Source: Methylobacterium sp. AMS5
GTDB taxonomy: Bacteria; Pseudomonadota; Alphaproteobacteria; Rhizobiales; Beijerinckiaceae
DNA: 64,000 bases
Assembly: GCF_001542815.1 (NCBI RefSeq)
Contig: NZ_CP006992.1
Coordinates: 186,001 to 250,000 of the forward strand
Reading direction: 5' to 3'
The number at the start of each line of letters is the position of its first letter. Within the stretch, counting starts at the first letter, position 1. The notes under the pieces were generated by a model, which made no database searches, was not told the DNA's origin, and worked only from the letters and a program-made list of their open reading frames with translations. The translations under genes were made by a program, and so were the position numbers. Positions 53,031 to 61,666 of the stretch are shown here, one piece after another.

Positions 53031-53888
53031 CTATTCCGCCGCCTGCCGCGTCGTCTCGCGGAACGGGTGGGCCGGATAGGTGCCGATGATGCGCAACTCC
53101 TTCGAGAAGTAGCGCAGCTCTTCGAGGGCCCGGCGCAAGCCGTCATCCTCGGGGTGGCCATCGACCTCGGCGTAGAACTGGGTCGCGGTGAACTGGCCCT
53201 CGACCATGTAGCTCTCGAGCTTCGACATGTTCACGCCGTTGGTCGCGAACCCGCCGAGCGCCTTGTAGAGCGCCGCCGGGATGTTGCGGACCCGGAAGAT
53301 GAAGCTCGTCACCGTCGGGCCGTTGCCGGGCTCGCACTCGGCGGGCTCGGGCGAGAACACGACGAAACGCGTGGTGTTGTGCGCCTCGTCCTCGACGTCG
53401 CGCTCCAGGATGTCGAGGCCGTAGACCTCGGCCGCCATGGCCGGGGCGAGGGCCGCGCGGCTGGGATCGCGCGCTTCCGCCACCTCGCGGGCCGCGCCCG
53501 CCGTGTCGCCGGCCACCACCGCCTTGAGGCCGAGCCGCCGGATGATCCGGCGGCACTGCCCGAGCGCGTGGATGTGGCTGTGTACGCTCGTCAACCGCTC
53601 CGCGCCCACGCCCGGCAGGGCCATGAGCTGAAAGTGGATCGGCAGGAAGTGCTCTGCGATGATGTGCAGCCGCGAGGTCGGAATCAGGTGATGGATGTCG
53701 GCGACCCGGCCGGCGATCGAATTCTCGATCGGGATCATCGCGAGGTTCGCCTTGCCCTCGTTCACCGCGGCGAAGGCGTCCTCGAAGGTGGCGCAGGGCA
53801 GAGCGGTCCAGCCCGGATAGGCCTGCGAGCAGATGATGTGCGAGTTGGCCCCGGGCTCGCCCTGGTAGGCAATGGTGCGGTCGGTCAT
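53031..53888 (-). CDS. pheA: Prephenate dehydratase (PheA)
   Basis: PheA converts prephenate to phenylpyruvate, the committed step to phenylalanine. The 285-residue, monofunctional protein has YQGEPGANSHIICSQAYP at the start, IPIENSIAGRV, the catalytic NTTRFVVF near residue 160-167 and a C-terminal ACT domain (SFIFRVRNIPAALYKALGGF, KLESYMVEG) for feedback inhibition by phenylalanine. It has no chorismate mutase domain. It follows kdsB by 16 bases on the same strand, so they share a transcript, although the pathways are unrelated. Confidence 0.95.
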   Translation of the reverse strand: MTDRTIAYQGEPGANSHIICSQAYPGWTALPCATFEDAFAAVNEGKANLAMIPIENSIAGRVADIHHLIPTSRLHIIAEHFLPIHFQLMALPGVGAERLTSVHSHIHALGQCRRIIRRLGLKAVVAGDTAGAAREVAEARDPSRAALAPAMAAEVYGLDILERDVEDEAHNTTRFVVFSPEPAECEPGNGPTVTSFIFRVRNIPAALYKALGGFATNGVNMSKLESYMVEGQFTATQFYAEVDGHPEDDGLRRALEELRYFSKELRIIGTYPAHPFRETTRQAAE

Positions 53889-53904
53889 CGGTGCTTCAGC
53901 AGAC

Positions 53905-54648
53905 TCAGTTCAGGCGGCGGATGGCGAGCAGCGTACGGGCGCGCTCGAGGTCTGCGGGGGTATCGACGCCGAGCGGAAGGTCCTCGACGATCATCGCATC
54001 GATGCGCATGCCGGCCTCCAGCGCGCGCAACTGCTCCAGCTTCTCGCGTTGCTCCAACTCGCCCTGCGGCAGGGCGACGAAGCGCGCGAGCGCCTTCCGG
54101 CGATAGGCGTAGAGGCCGATATGGTGGAACAGCGGTCCATCGCCCCAGGGGGCACGGGCACGGGTGAAGGCGAGCGCGCGCAGGCGGTTGGGTCCCACCG
54201 TGTGGCCGATGATCTTGACCACGTTGGGGTCGTCCATCTCCTCGGGCCGGTGGATCACCGCGCAGAGGGTGGCGATGTCGACCCGCGGGTCGGCGAGCGG
54301 CATCACGGATGCGGCGATGATCGCCGGGTCGATGGTCGGCAGGTCGCCCTGGACGTTGACGACGACGTCGTGGTTGCCGTCGGGATCGACGATCTCCAGC
54401 GCCTCCGCGAGACGATCCGAGCCGGAGGGGTGGTCGGGCCGGGTCATCACCGCCAGCCCGCCCTGCGCCTCGATCGCCTCGGCGACCGCGTCGGTGTCGG
54501 TGGCAACCACCACGGGGCCGATGCCGGCTTCCACGGCACGGCGCCAGACATGCACGATCATCGGCACGCCCGCGATGTCGGCGAGCGGCTTCGACGGCAG
54601 CCGGGTCGCGGCGAGGCGGGCCGGAATCAGGATCAGGGGATCGGACAT
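53905..54648 (-). CDS. kdsB: CMP-KDO synthetase (KdsB)
   Basis: KdsB activates 3-deoxy-manno-octulosonate with CTP to CMP-KDO for lipid A/core lipopolysaccharide assembly. The 247-residue protein opens with the nucleotide-binding [20 protein letters not shown], then [15 protein letters not shown] (the metal-binding DxQGD pattern is NVQGDLP), TLCAVIHRP and [16 protein letters not shown], all family marks. No membrane segment. It heads kdsB-pheA and is divergent from the cytochrome gene. Confidence 0.96.
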   Translation of the reverse strand: MSDPLILIPARLAATRLPSKPLADIAGVPMIVHVWRRAVEAGIGPVVVATDTDAVAEAIEAQGGLAVMTRPDHPSGSDRLAEALEIVDPDGNHDVVVNVQGDLPTIDPAIIAASVMPLADPRVDIATLCAVIHRPEEMDDPNVVKIIGHTVGPNRLRALAFTRARAPWGDGPLFHHIGLYAYRRKALARFVALPQGELEQREKLEQLRALEAGMRIDAMIVEDLPLGVDTPADLERARTLLAIRRLN

Positions 54649-54953
54649 GGCCTCGGGCGGGTCGGACGAACTTCGGCGGAAGGGGTTCAGGCGCGCGGGA
54701 GCGCTCTAGCAGCGGCGGCCCGGCTTGTCATGACCGGGCGTTCCCCCCCGCGGTGCGGCAGAGCTGCAACGAAGATGCCCGCTCGCTCGAAGCGTGTGAC
54801 GAATAACGGTGTGCGACAGCGCGCAGCGCGCATGGCCCATTGTCAAGATCGGGCCCGAGCGGCTAATCACCCTTGAAATCCTCCAAAGTCCGGCGTCTGC
54901 CCGTCGGGCCCTCATCCGCCGGGTCCTGATCCCGCGCGCCGGAGCTGTCGAGC
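54649..54953. other. Divergent intergenic region kdsB/cytochrome c
   Basis: A 305-bp gap with both promoters. The plus-strand one is called below. Near kdsB a run of seven C is present (54744-54750). No hairpin or coding frame is apparent. Confidence 0.5.
54840..54867 (+). promoter_or_regulatory. Probable promoter of the cytochrome c gene
   Basis: TTGTCA (-35, five of six consensus bases) and GCTAAT (-10, four of six) are separated by 16 bases. Transcription would start about 80 bases before ATG 54954. Confidence 0.4.
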
Positions 54954-55823
54954 ATGGATTCCTTCGAGCTGAACAAGGTTGCGGGCGCGGTCCTGGGTGC
55001 CCTCCTGTTCGCGGTCGGGTCGGGCTTCGTTGCGGAGCTGATCTATCATCCAAAGCCCGCCGGAAGCGCCGGCTATCCCCTGCCCGAGCCGGAGCCGAAG
55101 AGCGGCGGCGCCGCAGCGGAAGCGCCGAAGGCCGAGCCCATCGCCGTGCGGCTCGCCAGCGCCGATGCCGAGAAGGGCAAGGGCGGCACCAAGGCCTGCC
55201 AGGCCTGCCACAGCTTCGAGAAGGGCGGCCCCAACAAGGTCGGTCCCGACCTCTGGGAGATCGTTGAGCGCGAGAAGGCGCATGCCGCCGGCTTCGAATA
55301 CTCCGCCGCGCTCAAGGAGAAGGGCGGCACCTGGACCTACGAGGATCTCGACCACTTCCTCGAGAGCCCGAAGGGCTACGTGAAGGGCACCAAGATGGCG
55401 TTTGCCGGTATCGGCTCGCCGACGGACCGCGCCAACGTCATCGCCTATCTCCGCACGCTCGCCGACAGCCCGAAACCGCTGCCGGCCGCCGAGAAGAAGG
55501 CTGAGGCGGCGCCGGCGGGTGACAAGAAGGCCGAAGCCGAGAAGCCGGCCGAGACCAAGCCGGTGGACAGTGCGACGGGCGACAAGAGCAAGACGCCCGA
55601 GACCAACGCGCCGCAGGGCAACACGCAATCGGGCGACGGCAAGGACACCGCCCGCCCGGTCCCGGCGCCGCAGGTCCAGCCTCAGCGCAACGAAGTCGCC
55701 CCGACGCAGGCACCCGAGGCCAAGCCTTCGGGGGACATTCCGACCAAGGCGGAACCCGGCTCCGAGTCCACGCCGGCCACCGAGCCGCCGGCCAAGCCCG
55801 ACCACGACGCTCCCAAGCCGTAA
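54954..55823 (+). CDS. Membrane-anchored cytochrome c (CycM-like) with long tail
   Basis: This c-type cytochrome is tethered to the inner membrane by an uncleaved helix (KVAGAVLGALLFAVGSGFVAEL, residues 8-29) and has the haem site CQACH at 82-86 with distal Met148 in KGTKMAFAG. It resembles CycM, which carries electrons from the bc1 complex to cytochrome oxidase, and mitochondrial cytochrome c. After the haem domain (ending about 170) a tail of ~120 residues is almost only Pro, Ala, Lys, Glu, Thr and Ser; this disordered extension is not part of standard CycM. It is divergent from kdsB and is followed by a terminator. Confidence 0.9.
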   Translation: MDSFELNKVAGAVLGALLFAVGSGFVAELIYHPKPAGSAGYPLPEPEPKSGGAAAEAPKAEPIAVRLASADAEKGKGGTKACQACHSFEKGGPNKVGPDLWEIVEREKAHAAGFEYSAALKEKGGTWTYEDLDHFLESPKGYVKGTKMAFAGIGSPTDRANVIAYLRTLADSPKPLPAAEKKAEAAPAGDKKAEAEKPAETKPVDSATGDKSKTPETNAPQGNTQSGDGKDTARPVPAPQVQPQRNEVAPTQAPEAKPSGDIPTKAEPGSESTPATEPPAKPDHDAPKP

Positions 55824-55849
55824 GGCGGAGCGGCGGACCCGTTTTCGAG

Positions 55850-55879
55850 AAGGCCGGGCCCGCCAAGCCCGGCCTTTTT
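55850..55879 (+). terminator. Rho-independent terminator after the cytochrome gene
   Basis: AAGGCCGGGC (55850-55859) pairs perfectly with GCCCGGCCTT (55867-55876), followed by TTTTTC. A clear intrinsic terminator. Confidence 0.9.
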
Positions 55880-55995
55880 CATGTCCGGGCCCGTGGCCGC
55901 GCCGGCTGCGCGCTCGCGGCGGGTGGCGCCGGCCCCAGGCTCGTCCTAGAACGACGCCCGACTGACCTCTCACGGGATCGGGAGACCGCGCCAAC

Positions 55996-57921
55996 GTGAC
56001 GGAAAACGCCGTAATTGCCCGCCGCAGCTTCCTCGCCGGAGCGCTCGTCCTCCTGGGACTGCGGGGGCCCGCCTCCGCTCAGGAGCCCGCCGAATCCGCC
56101 TCGAAGGTCTCGGCGCGGGAGGCACCCGGCAAGGAATCCGGTCGTTGGCGCCACGCGCTGACGCTGCTCGGCGAACCGAAATACGGCCCGGACTTCCAGC
56201 ATTTCGATTATGCCGACCCGAAGGCGCCGGTCGGCGGCATGGTGCGGCTCGGCTCGCAGGGCGGCTTCGACAACCTCAACTTCATCGTCAACGGCCTGAA
56301 GGGCGATCTCGAAAACGGGATCACCCAGATCTACGACACGCTGATGGAGGATTCCGGCGACGAGCCGTTCTCCTCCTACGGCCTCCTCGCCGAGGGCGTG
56401 CGGATCGCGGAGGACGGCCAGTCGGTGACTTATCGCTTGCGGCCGAACGCGCGCTGGCACGACGGCAAGCCGGTCACCGTCGAGGACGTGATCTGGTCCT
56501 TCGACACGCTGAAGGCCAACAGCCCGTTCTACGCCGCCTACTACCACACGGTGGCCAAGGCCGAGCCGGGGGCCGAGCGCGAAATCGTCTTCCGCTTCAG
56601 CGAGGCCGGCAACCGCGAACTCCCCCAGGTGCTGGGCCAGATGCAGGTGCTGCCCAAGCACTGGTGGACGGGCACCGACAAGAACGGCAAGCCACGCAGC
56701 GCCACCGAGACGACCCTGGAGATCCCGCTGGGCTCCGGCCCCTATCGGCTGACCAAGATCGATGCCGGCCGCTCGGCCGTCTACGAGCGCGTGACCGGTT
56801 ACTGGGGCAAGGATTTGCCGGTGAACCGCGGCCGCAACAATTTCGGCACGGTCCGCTTCGAGTACTTTCGCGACGGCTCCGTACTGCTGGAGGCGCTGAA
56901 GGGCGACCTCTACGACTTCCGCAGCGAGAACATCGCGCGCAACTGGGCGACGGCCTACGACGACTTCCCCGCCGTGAAGGAAGGCCGCCTCATCAAGGAG
57001 GAGTTCCCCGGCCGCGGCACCGGCATCATGCAGGCCTTCGTGTTCAACCTGCGCCGGGACAAGTTCAAGGACGAGCGCGTGCGCCGCGCCTTCAACCTCG
57101 CCCTGAACTTCGAGGAGATGAATCGGCAGCTCTTCTACGGTCTGTACAGCCGGATCGATTCCTACTTCTACGGCTCGGACCTCGCCTCGTCCGGCCTGCC
57201 CGACGGGACGGAGAAGGCGATCCTTGAGAGCGTGAGGGACAAGCTGCCGGGCAGCGTCTTCACCGAGACCTACGCCAACCCCGTCAACGATACGCCCGAG
57301 GCCGCGCGGGCCAACCTGCGCAAGGCGGTGGGCTTGCTGCGCGAGGCCGGCTACGAGCTGAAGGGCGGCCGGATGGTCGCCAAGGCGACCGGCGAGCCGC
57401 TGACGGTCGAGTTCCTCGAATTCCAGAACGTGTTCGAGCGGGTGATCCTGCCCTACGCCGCGCAGCTCAAGCTCATCGGCATCGAGGCCTCGATCCGCGT
57501 GATCGATCAGGCGCAGTACCAGAGCCGCCTGCGCAGCTTCGATTTCGACATCACCACGTCGACCTGGCTCGAATCGCTCTCGCCCGGCAACGAGCAGCGC
57601 GAGCTCTGGGGTTCGGCAGCGGCCGACAAGCCGGGCTCGCGCAACATCGCGGGCATCAAGGATGCCGGCATCGACGCGCTGATCGAGAAGGTGATCTTCG
57701 CCCGGGATCGCGAGACGCTGGTCGCCGCCACGCATGCCCTCGACCGGGCGCTCCTCTCCCACAACTTCGTCGTGCCGCAATGGTCCTCTGCCGCGACGCG
57801 GACGCTGCGCTGGAACCGCTTCGGCCGCCCGGCGGTGCTGCCGAAATACGGCGCCTCGGGCTTCCCGACGACGTGGTGGTACGACGAGGCGCTCGCCGCC
57901 AAGACGGGGGCCCCGCGATGA
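55996..57921 (+). CDS. Oligopeptide/microcin-type ABC substrate-binding protein (YejA-like), copy 1
   Basis: This is a periplasmic peptide-binding protein of the SBP_bac_5 family. The 641-residue precursor has a Tat-type signal (ARRSFLAGALVLLGLRGPASA) and the family opening YGPDFQHFDYADPKAPVGG; later conserved parts include WHDGKPVTVEDVIWSF, GSGPYRLTK and RRAFNLALNFEEMNRQLFYG. YejA-type proteins feed a permease pair with ATPase YejF, used for peptide and microcin C uptake. The GTG start at 55996 gives the signal peptide. It overlaps the second binding-protein gene (ATGA). Ligand is a guess from family. Confidence 0.9.
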   Translation: MTENAVIARRSFLAGALVLLGLRGPASAQEPAESASKVSAREAPGKESGRWRHALTLLGEPKYGPDFQHFDYADPKAPVGGMVRLGSQGGFDNLNFIVNGLKGDLENGITQIYDTLMEDSGDEPFSSYGLLAEGVRIAEDGQSVTYRLRPNARWHDGKPVTVEDVIWSFDTLKANSPFYAAYYHTVAKAEPGAEREIVFRFSEAGNRELPQVLGQMQVLPKHWWTGTDKNGKPRSATETTLEIPLGSGPYRLTKIDAGRSAVYERVTGYWGKDLPVNRGRNNFGTVRFEYFRDGSVLLEALKGDLYDFRSENIARNWATAYDDFPAVKEGRLIKEEFPGRGTGIMQAFVFNLRRDKFKDERVRRAFNLALNFEEMNRQLFYGLYSRIDSYFYGSDLASSGLPDGTEKAILESVRDKLPGSVFTETYANPVNDTPEAARANLRKAVGLLREAGYELKGGRMVAKATGEPLTVEFLEFQNVFERVILPYAAQLKLIGIEASIRVIDQAQYQSRLRSFDFDITTSTWLESLSPGNEQRELWGSAAADKPGSRNIAGIKDAGIDALIEKVIFARDRETLVAATHALDRALLSHNFVVPQWSSAATRTLRWNRFGRPAVLPKYGASGFPTTWWYDEALAAKTGAPR

Positions 57922-59792
57922 GCGCGGGCGCGACCCGCCGGAGCGTCGTCCTCGGCACGGGAGTGCTGGCGCTCGCGGGCGCCCTGCCCCGCCCGACCCG
58001 CGCCGAGGATGTCCGCAAGGCTCATGGTGGAACTCACGGCCTTTCGAGCTTCGGCGAGCTGAAATACGCGCCCGACTTCCCGAACTTCGACTACGTGAAC
58101 CCGATGGCGCCGCGCGGCGGGCGCTTCTCGACCCATCTCGTCCAGACCTTCGGCAATCAGGCGTTCGACACCTTCGACACGCTCAACCCCTACGTCTTCC
58201 GCGGCAATGGCGCGGCCGGGATCAATCTCACCTTCGACAGCCTGATGGTGCGCGCGCTCGACGAGCCGGACGCGCTCTACGGCCTCCTCGCCCGCTCGGT
58301 GGAGATCAGCCCAGACGGCCTGACCTACCGCTTCGCGCTTCGCCCGCAGGCGCATTTTCACGACGGCTCGCCCCTGACCGCGCGGGACGCGGCCTTCTCC
58401 CTCACCATCCTCAAGGAGAAGGGACACCCGACGATCGCGCAGGTGATCCGCGATGTCGCGGAGGCGATCGCCGAGGGCGACGAGACCCTGGTGGTCCGCT
58501 TCGCGCCTAGCCGCAGCCGCGATCTGCCGCTGATCGTCGCCGGACTGCCGATCTTCTCGGCCAAGTTCTTCGAGGGCCGCGACTTCGAGGCCCAGACCCT
58601 CAAGCCGTTGCTCGGCTCCGGCCCGTATCAGGTCGGGCGGATCGATATCGGCCGCTTCATCGAGCTGGAGCGGGTGACCGATTACTGGGCGGCGGACCTT
58701 CCGGTGATGGTCGGGCAGAACAATTTCGACCAGCTCCGCTACGAGTATTTTCGCGATCGGCAGGTCGCGTTCGAGGCGTTCAAGGGCGGCGCCTACACCT
58801 ACCGCCAGGAATTCACCTCGCGGATCTGGGCGACGGGCTACGACTTCCCCGCCGCGCGCGAGGGCCGCGTGAAGCGCGAAACCCTGCCCGACACCGCGCC
58901 GGCCAACATCCAGGGCTGGTTCTTCAACACCCGCCGCGAGGTGTTCAAGGATCCGCGCGTGCGCGAGGCGATCGGCCTGTGCTTCGACTTCCCCTGGACC
59001 AACCGCACGGCGATGTTCGGCTCCTACGAGCGCACGGTCTCGTTCTTCCAGAAGACAGACCTGATGGCGACGGGCAAGCCCGCCGCGGAGGAGCTGGCCC
59101 TGCTCGAACCCTTCAGCGGGCAGGTGCCGGCCGAGGTCTTCGGCGAAGCCTGGACGCCGCCGGTTCCGGATGGTTCGGGCCAGGACCGGGCGTTGCTCGC
59201 CCGCGCGGTGGCCTTGCTGAAGGAGGCGGGCTGCACCCGCGAGGGCGGCGCCTTGCGGCTGCCGAGCGGCACGCCGATCGAGTTCGAATTCCTCGATTCG
59301 GATTCCGTCTGGGAGCCAATCGTCCAGCCCTTCATCCGCAATCTCGGGCTGATCGGCATCAAGGCACGCCAGCGCGCGGTCGATGCCGCGCAGTATCAGG
59401 CGCGGGTGCGCGACTTCGACTTCGACATCACCTCTCGCGCGGCCTCGGGCGACGCGACGCCGGGACCGGAGCTGCGCGAGGCCTACGGCTCGCGCGCGGC
59501 GGCGATCCCCGGCTCCAACAACCTCGCCGGCATCACCGATCCGGTGATCGACGCACTGCTCGACCGGATCGCCAACGCGGATTCGCGCGCGAGCCTCACG
59601 GTGGCCTGCCGCGCGCTCGACCGCGTGCTGCGGGCAGGGCGCTACTGGATTCCGATGTGGTACTCGCCCGAGTACCGCCTCGCCCTGTGGGACATGTTCG
59701 GCCGCCCGGCGAAGCTGCCGACCTACGGGCTCGGCGTGCCGGGCCTGTGGTGGTACGACGAGGCCAGGGCGCGCCGGATCGGCCGGGGCTGA
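57918..59792 (+). CDS. Oligopeptide/microcin-type ABC substrate-binding protein (YejA-like), copy 2
   Basis: A second SBP_bac_5 protein of 624 residues, with Tat-like signal (TRRSVVLGTGVLALAGALP) and YAPDFPNFDYVNPMAPRGG, FHDGSPLTARDAAFSL, GSGPYQVGR and DPRVREAIGLCFDFPW. It is clearly a diverged duplicate of the gene before it, with the same ordering of motifs, and starts by ATGA overlap. Two binding proteins for one permease may widen substrate range. A nested hairpin separates it from yejB. Both share a C-terminal end of the type VPGLWWYDE. Confidence 0.9.
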   Translation: MSAGATRRSVVLGTGVLALAGALPRPTRAEDVRKAHGGTHGLSSFGELKYAPDFPNFDYVNPMAPRGGRFSTHLVQTFGNQAFDTFDTLNPYVFRGNGAAGINLTFDSLMVRALDEPDALYGLLARSVEISPDGLTYRFALRPQAHFHDGSPLTARDAAFSLTILKEKGHPTIAQVIRDVAEAIAEGDETLVVRFAPSRSRDLPLIVAGLPIFSAKFFEGRDFEAQTLKPLLGSGPYQVGRIDIGRFIELERVTDYWAADLPVMVGQNNFDQLRYEYFRDRQVAFEAFKGGAYTYRQEFTSRIWATGYDFPAAREGRVKRETLPDTAPANIQGWFFNTRREVFKDPRVREAIGLCFDFPWTNRTAMFGSYERTVSFFQKTDLMATGKPAAEELALLEPFSGQVPAEVFGEAWTPPVPDGSGQDRALLARAVALLKEAGCTREGGALRLPSGTPIEFEFLDSDSVWEPIVQPFIRNLGLIGIKARQRAVDAAQYQARVRDFDFDITSRAASGDATPGPELREAYGSRAAAIPGSNNLAGITDPVIDALLDRIANADSRASLTVACRALDRVLRAGRYWIPMWYSPEYRLALWDMFGRPAKLPTYGLGVPGLWWYDEARARRIGRG

Positions 59793-59798
59793 GAGTGC

Positions 59799-59865
59799 CT
59801 CACGAAACGCCCGGTCACCGTCGGCTTTCGCCCTGGCGACGAAAGCGCGGTGGGAGTTTCGTGAG
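59799..59865 (+). promoter_or_regulatory. Nested hairpin between binding-protein and permease genes
   Basis: An outer 10-bp stem CTCACGAAAC (59799-59808) with GTTTCGTGAG (59856-59865) encloses CACCG/CGGTG (59816-59820 with 59848-59852) and the 7-bp stem GCTTTCG/CGAAAGC (59824-59830 with 59840-59846). This strong structure in the mRNA may protect the upstream message from degradation so that more binding protein than permease is made, as is known for other importers. Confidence 0.65.
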
Positions 59866-59883
59866 AGACGCTGAGGATTTTCC

Positions 59884-60981
59884 ATGCTCGCCTACATCCT
59901 GCGCCGCATCGCGCTGATGATCCCGACGATCTTCGGGATCATGCTCATCACCTTCGCCATCATCCAGTTCGCCCCCGGCGGCCCGGTGGAGCGGGTGCTG
60001 GCGCAGCTCCAGGGCCAGCAGGAAGGCTCGCTCTCGCGCATCACCGGCGGCCAGGGTGACCTCGGCGGCGGCGCGGCCCGCAGCGGCGGCGAGAGTTCGA
60101 AGTACCGCGGCGCGCAGGGGCTCGACCCGGCCTTCATCAAGAAGCTCGAGGCGCAGTTCGGCTTCGACAAGCCGGCCTACGAACGCTTCGGTAAGATGCT
60201 GTGGGACTATCTCCGTTTCGATTTCGGCCGCAGCTACTTCCGTGACGTCTCGGTGCTGGATCTGATCAAGGAGAAGCTCCCGGTCTCGATCTCCCTCGGC
60301 CTGTGGATGACGCTGATCTCCTACGCGATCTCGATTCCGCTCGGCATCCGCAAGGCGGTGGCCGACGGCTCGCGCTTCGACGTCTGGACCTCGGCGGTCG
60401 TCATCGTCGGCTACGCGATCCCGAGCTTCCTGTTCGGCATCCTCCTCGTGATCCTGTTCGCGGGCGGCTCGTTCCTCCAGATCTTCCCGCTGCGCGGCCT
60501 CACCTCCGAGAATTTCGAGTCCCTGAGCCTCTGGGGCAAGGCTCTGGACTATGCGTGGCACCTCGTGCTGCCGCTCTCCGCCCTGGTGCTCGGCGCCTTC
60601 GCCACCTCGACCCTGCTGACCAAGAACTCGTTCCTCGACGAGATCCGCAAGCAATACGTCGTCACCGCCCGCATGAAAGGCGTGAGCGAGCGGCGCGTCC
60701 TCTACGGCCACGTCTTCCGCAACGCGATGCTGATCGTCATCGCGGGCTTTCCCGGTGCCTTCATCACCGCCTTCTTCACCGGCTCGCTGCTGATCGAGAC
60801 GATCTTTTCGCTGGACGGCCTTGGGCTCCTGTCCTTCTCCTCCATCGTCGGCCGCGACTATCCGGTGGTGTTCGCCACGCTCTACATCTTCTCCCTGCTC
60901 GGTCTGGCGGTGAATCTACTCTCCGACCTCACCTACACCTGGATCGATCCGCGCATCGACTTCTCGGCTCGGGGCGCCTGA
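59884..60981 (+). CDS. yejB: ABC transporter permease YejB-like
   Basis: YejB is one of two inner-membrane permeases of the Yej peptide importer. The 365-residue protein starts with [20 protein letters not shown], the standard opening of DppB/YejB-type permeases, has a family-type insert after the first helix (about 45-90), five further helices and the EAA loop near [20 protein letters not shown]. It follows the two binding-protein genes but neither yejE nor an ATPase (yejF) follows; the next gene is a GNAT enzyme. The remaining transporter parts must be elsewhere or the transporter is incomplete. Confidence 0.92.
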   Translation: MLAYILRRIALMIPTIFGIMLITFAIIQFAPGGPVERVLAQLQGQQEGSLSRITGGQGDLGGGAARSGGESSKYRGAQGLDPAFIKKLEAQFGFDKPAYERFGKMLWDYLRFDFGRSYFRDVSVLDLIKEKLPVSISLGLWMTLISYAISIPLGIRKAVADGSRFDVWTSAVVIVGYAIPSFLFGILLVILFAGGSFLQIFPLRGLTSENFESLSLWGKALDYAWHLVLPLSALVLGAFATSTLLTKNSFLDEIRKQYVVTARMKGVSERRVLYGHVFRNAMLIVIAGFPGAFITAFFTGSLLIETIFSLDGLGLLSFSSIVGRDYPVVFATLYIFSLLGLAVNLLSDLTYTWIDPRIDFSARGA

Positions 60982-61049
60982 CGCTCACCTCTGTTTGCCG
61001 ACTGCGCAGCCGGCTGCTATCGGCGCGCATTCGCCGCCGGACGCCGCCC

Positions 61050-61553
61050 GTGACCGCCCTCCCCCTCGTCATCCGACCCGAGCATCCGGACGACGCCGCG
61101 GCGATCGAGCGGCTGCATGCCCGCGCCTTCGGCCCCGGCCGCTTCGCCCGCACCGCCTACCGCCTGCGCGAGGGCGTCGCGCCCCTGCCCGATCTCTGCC
61201 TGACGGCGCTCGTCGGCACCTATCTCGTCGGCTCGGTGCGGATCGGCCCGGCCGAGGCGCAAGGCGGATCGCTCCTCGTGCTCGGGCCGCTCACCGTCGA
61301 TCCGAGCTTTTCCGATCGCGGCATCGGCACGAGCCTGATGCAGGCGAGCCTTGATGCCGCCCGCGCCGCCGGACACGGCCTCGTCGTCCTCGTCGGCGAC
61401 GCACCCTATTACCGCCGCTTCGGCTTCCTGCCGGTGCCCGCGGGCCGGCTCGCTCTGCCGGGGCCGGTCGATCCCGCGCGCTTCCTCTGGCTTGAACTCA
61501 AGGACGGGGCGAGCGCCGGCCTCTCCGGCCCAATCCGGCCGAAACGCCGATAG
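61050..61553 (+). CDS. GNAT family N-acetyltransferase
   Basis: A 167-residue acetyltransferase of the GNAT fold. The N-terminus reads PLVIRPEHPDDAAAIERLHARAFG; the acetyl-CoA motif A is GPLTVDPSFSDRGIGTSLMQA near residues 74-94 (the RGIGTSLM turn binds pyrophosphate), and GHGLVVLVGDAPYYRRFGF is the following B-type motif. The GTG at 61050 is the start. Members of this subgroup (YhbS-like) have undefined substrates. It lies 68 bases after yejB and may belong to the same transcript. Confidence 0.88.
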   Translation: MTALPLVIRPEHPDDAAAIERLHARAFGPGRFARTAYRLREGVAPLPDLCLTALVGTYLVGSVRIGPAEAQGGSLLVLGPLTVDPSFSDRGIGTSLMQASLDAARAAGHGLVVLVGDAPYYRRFGFLPVPAGRLALPGPVDPARFLWLELKDGASAGLSGPIRPKRR

Positions 61554-61666
61554 CCGGCTTCATGCGGGCGCCTCCGCGCAGCGTTCCACGGTCGAGGCAC
61601 CGCTTGACCGTGAGAGATCAGGATCGGACACCGGGGCAAACGCCGAGATAACGGGAAACGCCCGCC

